NCBI GenBank assembly: GCA_013329495.1
Contig: DUKC01000140.1
Location: 1-8,194, forward strand
DNA from: Thermoplasmata archaeon
GTDB lineage: Archaea; Thermoplasmatota; E2; UBA9212
Direction of reading: 5' to 3'
Length of the DNA: 8,194 nucleotides
Below are positions 4,617-8,194 of this stretch, in pieces. The notes beneath the pieces were generated by a model, which ran no database searches, was not told the origin of the DNA, and saw only the letters and a list, made by a program, of their open reading frames with translations. A program made the translations under genes and the position numbers. Within the stretch, counting starts at the first letter, position 1. Each line of letters opens with the position of its first letter.

Positions 4617-6044
4617 ATGAAATCGGGACTGCCTAAAAAAAGCAAGGACATCAGCAGGTGGTACACTAGAATAGTTGAGATTGCAGATCTTTGTGACAAA
4701 AGATACCCAATAAAAGGCATGAACATATGGCGCCCCTATGGGCTGAAAGCTCTTCAGCAAATTGATAGACTCATTAGGGCAGAAATGGAAAAAACAAATC
4801 ACGAGGAAGTATACTTCCCTCTGTTGATTCCCGAATCTTTGTTCAAGAAAGAGGCTGAGCACATAAAGGGATTCGGGTCTGAGGTTTATTGGGTTAGTCA
4901 TGCAGGAAAAGAGCAGCTTGAGGAAAGACTATTGTTAAGGCCTACCTCAGAAACGGCAATGTACCCCCTTTTCGCCCTGTGGATACGTTCCCATACAGAC
5001 CTGCCCTTAAAGGTATTCCAGCTGGTAAACATATTCAGGTATGAAACGAAGCAGACTCGGGCATTTATAAGGGTGAGGGAATGCCATTTCTTTGAAGCGC
5101 ACACCTGTCACGAGGATTATGAAGGAGCTGAAACTCAAATCAAGGAAGACATAGAAATCATAAAACAATTTTTCAAAAAACTCTCTCTCCCTTACACCCT
5201 GAATAAGAGGCCCGATTGGGACAAATTCGCGGGTGCGGTTTACTCAATAGGAATCGACGCCCTCATGCCAGATGGCAAAGCTTTACAATTGGGATCTTTC
5301 CACCAATATAAGGAAAACTTTTCCAGACCCTATGGCATAACCTATGAGGATCCCAATGGGAAGCATGTGTATTGTCACCAAACAACTTTTGGAATGAGCG
5401 AAAGGTTGATTGGGGCTCTTATCTTAATGCATTCCGATGATAAGGGCTTGAAATTCCCTCCTGCTGTGGCTCCTTTTCACGCAGTTATCGTCCCTATAAT
5501 ATTTAAAGAGGAGGAGACCACAATCCTTAAAACATGCAGCGCAATCAAAATAGGGCTTGAACAGAGGGGATTAAGAGTGCTGTTCGATGATAGAGAAATC
5601 ACCCCCGGAAGCAAGTACTATGAGTGGGAACTCAAAGGTGTGCCGATACGAATCGAGGTTGGTCCTCGCGATATAAAAAAGAAGCAGGTTACCCTAGCTG
5701 TTAGGAACTCCGGTCGAAAACTCGAAGTAAAAATGGGGGAAGCCGAGGAATCGATCAACGCTGCGTTAGCCGATTATGCAGAAAAACTTTTTGAGGAGGC
5801 AACCAGAATTAATGCTTCGCAAACCTTCCAAGCATTGCACCTCGAAGATGTAAAAGACAAGAGAGGATTAATCAAGTTGCCATGGTGTGGGAGTGAAGAA
5901 TGTGGAAAAGCTTGCGAAGAGGCGTTGGACATGAACACTCTTGGCACTCCAATCGATGAAGACCCCTCTTGCAAGAATAAAGAACTGTGCTCTATCTGTG
6001 GCAAGCCAGCCAAGAGCTGGGTAAGATTTGCTAGGCTTTACTAG
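4617..6044 (+). CDS. proS: prolyl-tRNA synthetase, archaeal/eukaryotic type
   Basis: Class II aminoacyl-tRNA synthetase that activates proline with ATP and charges tRNA-Pro in the cytoplasm. At 475 residues it matches the archaeal type without the bacterial editing insertion. Visible parts: LPKKSKDISRWY near the N-terminus, the RPYG segment at 39-42, RPTSETAMY at 108-116, motif 2 FRYETKQTRAFIRVRECHFFEAHT at 140-163, GSFHQY at 226-231, motif 3 FGMSERLIGALI at 258-269, the anticodon-binding domain at about 285-390 (FDDREITPGSKYYEWELKGVP), and the C-terminal cysteine cluster (C424, C429, C452, C458, C461) ending in the typical FARLY. Start at 4617 gives the normal N-terminus, but the ribosome site favours an ATG 7 bases upstream in another frame. 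A trehalose-6-phosphate synthase remnant starts 8 bases after the stop. Confidence 0.96.
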   Translation: MKSGLPKKSKDISRWYTRIVEIADLCDKRYPIKGMNIWRPYGLKALQQIDRLIRAEMEKTNHEEVYFPLLIPESLFKKEAEHIKGFGSEVYWVSHAGKEQLEERLLLRPTSETAMYPLFALWIRSHTDLPLKVFQLVNIFRYETKQTRAFIRVRECHFFEAHTCHEDYEGAETQIKEDIEIIKQFFKKLSLPYTLNKRPDWDKFAGAVYSIGIDALMPDGKALQLGSFHQYKENFSRPYGITYEDPNGKHVYCHQTTFGMSERLIGALILMHSDDKGLKFPPAVAPFHAVIVPIIFKEEETTILKTCSAIKIGLEQRGLRVLFDDREITPGSKYYEWELKGVPIRIEVGPRDIKKKQVTLAVRNSGRKLEVKMGEAEESINAALADYAEKLFEEATRINASQTFQALHLEDVKDKRGLIKLPWCGSEECGKACEEALDMNTLGTPIDEDPSCKNKELCSICGKPAKSWVRFARLY

Positions 6045-6052
6045 GCGATAGT

Positions 6053-6264
6053 ATGTTTGTCGGAGCCGCCAGAGAGATGGAGGATGCCTTGTTGGTAAAC
6101 CCCCCCTACGATACGGGGAGGTTCGCACGGGCAATCAAGGAAGTAATAGAAATGAAAAGGGCAAAAAAAAGAAGAGGATGGAAAAAATGAAACAAACCAT
6201 AGAGACAAACAATGTGTACAAATGGGCAAGTGATTTTATTTCCACCCTCATGCGGATCTCTTAG
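6053..6264 (+). pseudogene. otsA: C-terminal remnant of trehalose-6-phosphate synthase (GT20/OtsA)
   Basis: Frame 1, from ATG 6053, reads MFVGAAREMEDALLVNP-PYDTGRFARAIKEVIEM, which matches the conserved OtsA segment (S-x-F-x-GAA-x-E-L ... ALLVNPYD ... A-I) that binds UDP-glucose, with one extra Pro in a run of seven C. It closes at TGA 6188-6190. One base out of frame, 6169-6264 reads RMEKMKQTIETNNVYKW then ASDFISTL and stops at TAG, matching the OtsA C-terminal helix (compare N-D-x-x-x-W-x-x-x-F-x-x-x-L in E. coli OtsA). The frame break falls in an eight-A run at 6163-6170. Only about the last 70 of some 460-500 residues remain, so the piece cannot bind or catalyse. The upstream part is replaced by ProRS. 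Confidence 0.75.
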
Positions 6265-6274
6265 GTTGGCCAGA

Positions 6275-6281
6275 GGAGGAG
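6275..6281 (+). promoter_or_regulatory. SD of the HD-domain gene
   Basis: GGAGGAG lies 10 bases before the ATG at 6292, somewhat far but strong, and starts 10 bases after the stop of the OtsA remnant. No TATA box is evident nearby, so the gene may be read from the ProRS promoter through the remnant. Confidence 0.5.
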
Positions 6282-6291
6282 CGATCAAAAC

Positions 6292-6834
6292 ATGTCCCGC
6301 AAAAAATATCCTTCTTATGAAGAGTGTGTAAGGCTCTTGAAAGAAAGTAAATGCTCTCAGTTAGTCTTAAAACACACTCTCGCTGTCTACGAGCTTGCCC
6401 AAAAGATAGCGGGTCTGGCGATAGCAAATGGCACAAAAGTAAACCTAGAACTGGTGAAAAGCGGAGCACTACTGCATGATCTCGGAAGAACAAAAACCCA
6501 CGGAATAAGGCACGCCGTGGAAGGCGCAGAGCTTGCAAAAAAGCTCGGTTTGCCGAGAGAGATCATCGGCATCATTGAGCATCACATTGGTGCTGGATTG
6601 AGTAGGGAAGATGCGGAAAAGCTCGGTTTGCCTCCTAAGAACTATTTTCCTAAAACTCTTGAGGAAAAGATCGTTTCCCACGCTGACAACCTCATAGTTG
6701 GCTTCAGGAAAGGGGGAGTCAAGGACATAATAGATAGGTTAGAGAGCAGAGGTCTGAAGGAAGCGGCAGACCGGATTCTGGCTCTGCACTGGGAACTGAG
6801 CGATTTGTGCGGTGCAGACCTAGATCACATATGA
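6292..6834 (+). CDS. HD-domain protein, predicted metal-dependent phosphohydrolase
   Basis: Member of the archaeal 180-residue HDIG-type family (TIGR00295-like). Metal-binding residues are in place: His28 (LKHTLAV), His62-Asp63 in GALLHDLGRTKTHGIRH, His74, His97-His98 in IIEHHIG, and Asp132 in SHADNLI. These fit an HD phosphohydrolase acting on a phosphate-ester or nucleotide; the substrate is unknown. The length equals the usual family length, with no extra domain, signal peptide or membrane segment, so it is cytoplasmic. The start at 6292 follows a strong SD. It lies on the same strand as ProRS, separated by an OtsA remnant. Its stop is followed within 25 bases by a broken integrase box. 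Confidence 0.9.
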   Translation: MSRKKYPSYEECVRLLKESKCSQLVLKHTLAVYELAQKIAGLAIANGTKVNLELVKSGALLHDLGRTKTHGIRHAVEGAELAKKLGLPREIIGIIEHHIGAGLSREDAEKLGLPPKNYFPKTLEEKIVSHADNLIVGFRKGGVKDIIDRLESRGLKEAADRILALHWELSDLCGADLDHI

Positions 6835-6857
6835 TGCTATCCTTTCTGCGTTAATTT

Positions 6858-6963
6858 CACACCTTGGGCACTCTTGCGGTACCTACTACTCTCAAAAGGC
6901 CCAGACATCAGGCAGGTTCAGATTCTGTTTGGCCACTCAAGAATCTCTGCGAAAGCTATCGAG
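6858..6963 (+). pseudogene. remnant of a tyrosine recombinase (XerC/D-type integrase) C-terminus
   Basis: In one frame 6904-6960 reads DIRQVQILFGHSRISAKAI, a close match to the tyrosine recombinase box II (D-I-x-x-I-Q-x-L-L-GH-S-x-I). Preceding bases encode LLSKGP in the same frame and, in two other frames, HTL at 6858-6866 and HSCGT at 6869-6883, which together make the H-x-L-R-H-S-x-A-T box. The Arg codon and the residue after Thr have each lost one base. The catalytic Tyr is not readable after AI (ESSASIH follows). The rest of the gene is gone. This is a dead fragment, evidence of a past integrated element. Confidence 0.75.
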
Positions 6964-6977
6964 TCTTCTGCTTCAAT

Positions 6978-7373
6978 TCACGGTTCGAAACTCAGCTTTT
7001 CAAGCTTTCGCTTTATTTCTGGAAACTTTTTGTCTGTTGCTCGCCAATAGTTCCTCATTTTATAGAAGAGCATGGGTAGTGAACGGAGACTGTAGACTCC
7101 CGCCAATCCAAGAGCTTCAAGATTTCTAGACGCATTGTAGTCTGCATTTGTTTCATGGCCACATCTCAAACACAGAAACCTTTCCCCTCTTCGATTTCTC
7201 CTATCAATGTTGCCACAAACGGAGCGTCTCTGTGAAGTTTTTCAGGTTCTTTTGAGACTGATGCGCATTCCTTTTTCTTCACGAATTTGCGCAAAGCGTT
7301 TGCTGATCCTGGAAATAAATTTATCGAACTGGGAGGCGAAAGGAGAGAAAAATCGCACCCAAAGTTGAGCTTT
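6978..7373 (-). pseudogene. tnpB: C-terminal remnant of IS605-family TnpB
   Basis: On the minus strand 7241-6978 reads KTSQRRSVCGNIDRRNRRGE then RFLCLRCGHETNADYNASRN, which is the TnpB zinc finger and last RuvC motif (T-S-x-x-C-x-x-CG ... F-x-C-x-x-CG ... NAD-x-NA-x-RN). The first zinc Cys is Arg (CGC at 7224-7226), while the RuvC Asp of NADYNASRN is kept. A TGA at 7242-7244 breaks the frame; upstream the same frame stays open to 7373 (DKFISRISKRFAQIREEKG). The N-terminal two-thirds and the IS ends are missing. A tail of about 45 residues follows the RuvC motif, ending close to the integrase remnant. Confidence 0.8.
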
Positions 7374-7634
7374 CTATCCTCACCCTAAAAACTTGCTTCA
7401 GTTGGGGAACTGCTGGGATCGAGCAGGGGTTAATTTGTTTGTCTGATTTCATGAGGGCGAGCTGCATGAGATAATCTAGGGAGACGAGTTCTCAAGAAGT
7501 GCTATAAATGAGGTGCTGAAAAGCCGTGAGAGGAACGAATATCCTATTCACCACAAGCACTAGAGATTCACAGGTTCTTATATGCGGATCTCTAATTACC
7601 TATTCCAACTACTGCAAGCATCAATACGGTATTA
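7374..7634. other. intergenic stretch with no intact gene
   Basis: No convincing gene on either strand. A short plus-strand frame at 7480-7560 (GDEFSRSAINEVLKSRERNE then YPIHHKH, stop) looks protein-like and has a TAG just upstream after ELHEII, so it may be one more decayed fragment; I do not recognise it. No inverted terminal repeats or target duplications were found by eye. Confidence 0.4.
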
Positions 7635-8075
7635 CTAAGAACCTTCCCCCGCAACTGCAAGGACGAAAGATTTATCCCCAAAGGGAGGATGAAGGGGAAC
7701 GGTGCGAACACAAATGGTGTACTTGCCTGGCTTGACAGACTTGTCAGCTTTTACACCAACGGTTACTCGTGTCATGCTTTGATGATGGGTTACAAGAGCT
7801 GGGGGGTCAAAACTAATCATAATGCCTTTTGGCAAAGAATGCAGCATTCTATGAAACGGGGGATATATCAATTCTGCCTTAAAGCCAATCCTGCCTTCAA
7901 AGGAATAGGTAGCAACTGCGAGCAATAATTTTTTGTCCTCTCCTGGTTTGATCTCTACCCTTCTCGGTTCTAAGAGAAGACCGACCGAGTTCGCTCCTAG
8001 AAAAGACTCATAAGGTAGCTCTCTACTTTTTTTTTCGCTCTCGCTTTTACCTTTCCTTTCCTTTTTTAACAGCAT
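7635..8075 (-). CDS. uncharacterised protein, possible Ig-like beta-sandwich
   Basis: Not recognised as a named family. The 146 residues begin with a Lys/Glu/Ser-rich tail (1-22) and continue as alternating strands: LLLEPRRVEIKPGEDKKLLLAVATYS, FKAELIYPP, GIMISFDPPALVTHHQSMTR then VTVGVKADKSVKPGKYTICV, and SFVLAVAG. The pairs 'x-V-x-I-x-P-G-E' and 'S-V-x-P-G-x-Y-T-I-x-V' resemble Ig-like repeats of archaeal and bacterial surface proteins, where P-G-x-Y-x-I closes the sheet. But no signal peptide or membrane anchor is seen, so it is either cytoplasmic or lacks its N-terminus; the frame is open upstream to about 8115 without a standard start. The ATG at 8075 has no SD and lies about 38 bases after a TATA-like GATATAAAAAAG, consistent with a short leader. 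No neighbour explains its role. Confidence 0.6.
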   Translation of the reverse strand: MLLKKERKGKSESEKKSRELPYESFLGANSVGLLLEPRRVEIKPGEDKKLLLAVATYSFEGRIGFKAELIYPPFHRMLHSLPKGIMISFDPPALVTHHQSMTRVTVGVKADKSVKPGKYTICVRTVPLHPPFGDKSFVLAVAGEGS

Positions 8076-8108
8076 CTTTATAATTAGCCTAGGTTTTTGT
8101 CTCTGAAC

Positions 8109-8120
8109 TTTTTTATATCA
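8109..8120 (-). promoter_or_regulatory. TATA box for the 146-residue protein
   Basis: The minus strand reads GATATAAAAAAG. A start about 25 bases downstream would lie near 8089, giving a leader of about 14 bases before ATG 8075. Confidence 0.45.
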
Positions 8121-8126
8121 AATGTT

Positions 8127-8151
8127 CTACTATATAAACCTACTATATAAA
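8127..8151. repeat. tandem 13-bp direct repeat containing TATATAAA
   Basis: CTACTATATAAA occurs at 8127-8138 and again at 8140-8151, a period of 13 bases. Both copies carry a TATA-like core readable on both strands. They sit just upstream of the promoter of the minus-strand gene ending at 7635, and may be regulator sites or duplicate promoters, possibly also for a gene beyond the right edge. Confidence 0.45.
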
Positions 8152-8194
8152 ATATAGACCCCAGTATATTAATATTGCCCTCTCTGTTTTTATA

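Noticed and set aside
4898..6134. Minus-strand open frames opposite ProRS
   Set aside because: ProRS is unambiguous over this whole stretch; the reverse frames have no domain signal.
6864..7129. Plus-strand open frames of 66-71 residues after the HD gene
   Set aside because: They run across the integrase remnant in the wrong frame and then antisense to the TnpB remnant; neither reads as a continuous protein.
6250..7593. 12-base word ATGCGGATCTCT at 6250-6261 and again at 7582-7593 as element ends
   Set aside because: One 12-base match is expected by chance in 8 kb, the flanks do not match, and no inverted partner is present.
7733..7746. Imperfect inverted repeat TTGACAGACTTGTCAG
   Set aside because: It lies inside the coding region of the 146-residue protein and has a mismatched stem, with no sign of function.
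7526..7928. Plus-strand open frames opposite the 146-residue protein
   Set aside because: They lie antisense to a longer frame with coherent beta-strand composition and a promoter; no supporting start signals.
1..8194. CRISPR array, complete defence system or toxin-antitoxin pair
   Set aside because: No regularly spaced repeats and no nuclease/toxin families beyond the dead TnpB piece were seen. The CPBP protease is in a family sometimes tied to immunity to bacteriocins, but no partner gene supports that here.

Overview
The window is archaeal chromosome. The evidence is a homodimer-type nascent-polypeptide-associated complex protein with NAC and UBA parts, an archaeal elongation factor 1-beta, an archaeal/eukaryotic-type prolyl-tRNA synthetase with a C-terminal cysteine cluster, a small archaeal zinc-ribbon gene directly before EF1-beta, a tRNA without encoded CCA, and TATA boxes about 25-35 bases before several starts, some without any Shine-Dalgarno (SD) site. 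A euryarchaeon or close relative is likely; the lineage cannot be fixed from sequence alone.

Layout. 1-540 (minus): NAC gene running directly into tRNA-Val(CAC), the stop codon sharing one base with the tRNA; a perfect hairpin sits at the left edge. 630-3242: three predicted exported proteins: a cysteine-rich lipoprotein whose start codon appears to be missing (+), a signal-peptide-bearing C45-type Ntn hydrolase (-), and a divergent transglutaminase-fold protein with Ser where the family has Cys (+). 3322-3762 (+): a 53-residue zinc-ribbon protein and aEF1-beta in a tight operon. 3813-4533 (-): a CPBP-family intramembrane protease whose best start site is one base out of frame. 4617-6044 (+): prolyl-tRNA synthetase, with a competing start codon 7 bases upstream. 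6053-6264 (+): a decayed C-terminal piece of trehalose-6-phosphate synthase. 6292-6834 (+): HD-domain phosphohydrolase. 6858-7373: a gene graveyard holding a broken tyrosine recombinase box (+) next to a broken TnpB C-terminus (-). 7635-8075 (-): an unrecognised 146-residue protein, possibly a beta-sandwich, behind a promoter region with a 13-bp tandem TATA-containing repeat.

Core information-processing genes (NAC, tRNA, aEF1-beta, ProRS) are interleaved with cell-surface genes and mobile-element debris. I see no complete defence system, CRISPR array or intact transposon. The main discoveries are the unannotated remnants (trehalose-6-phosphate synthase, integrase, TnpB) and several start sites where a good SD does not match the long reading frame.
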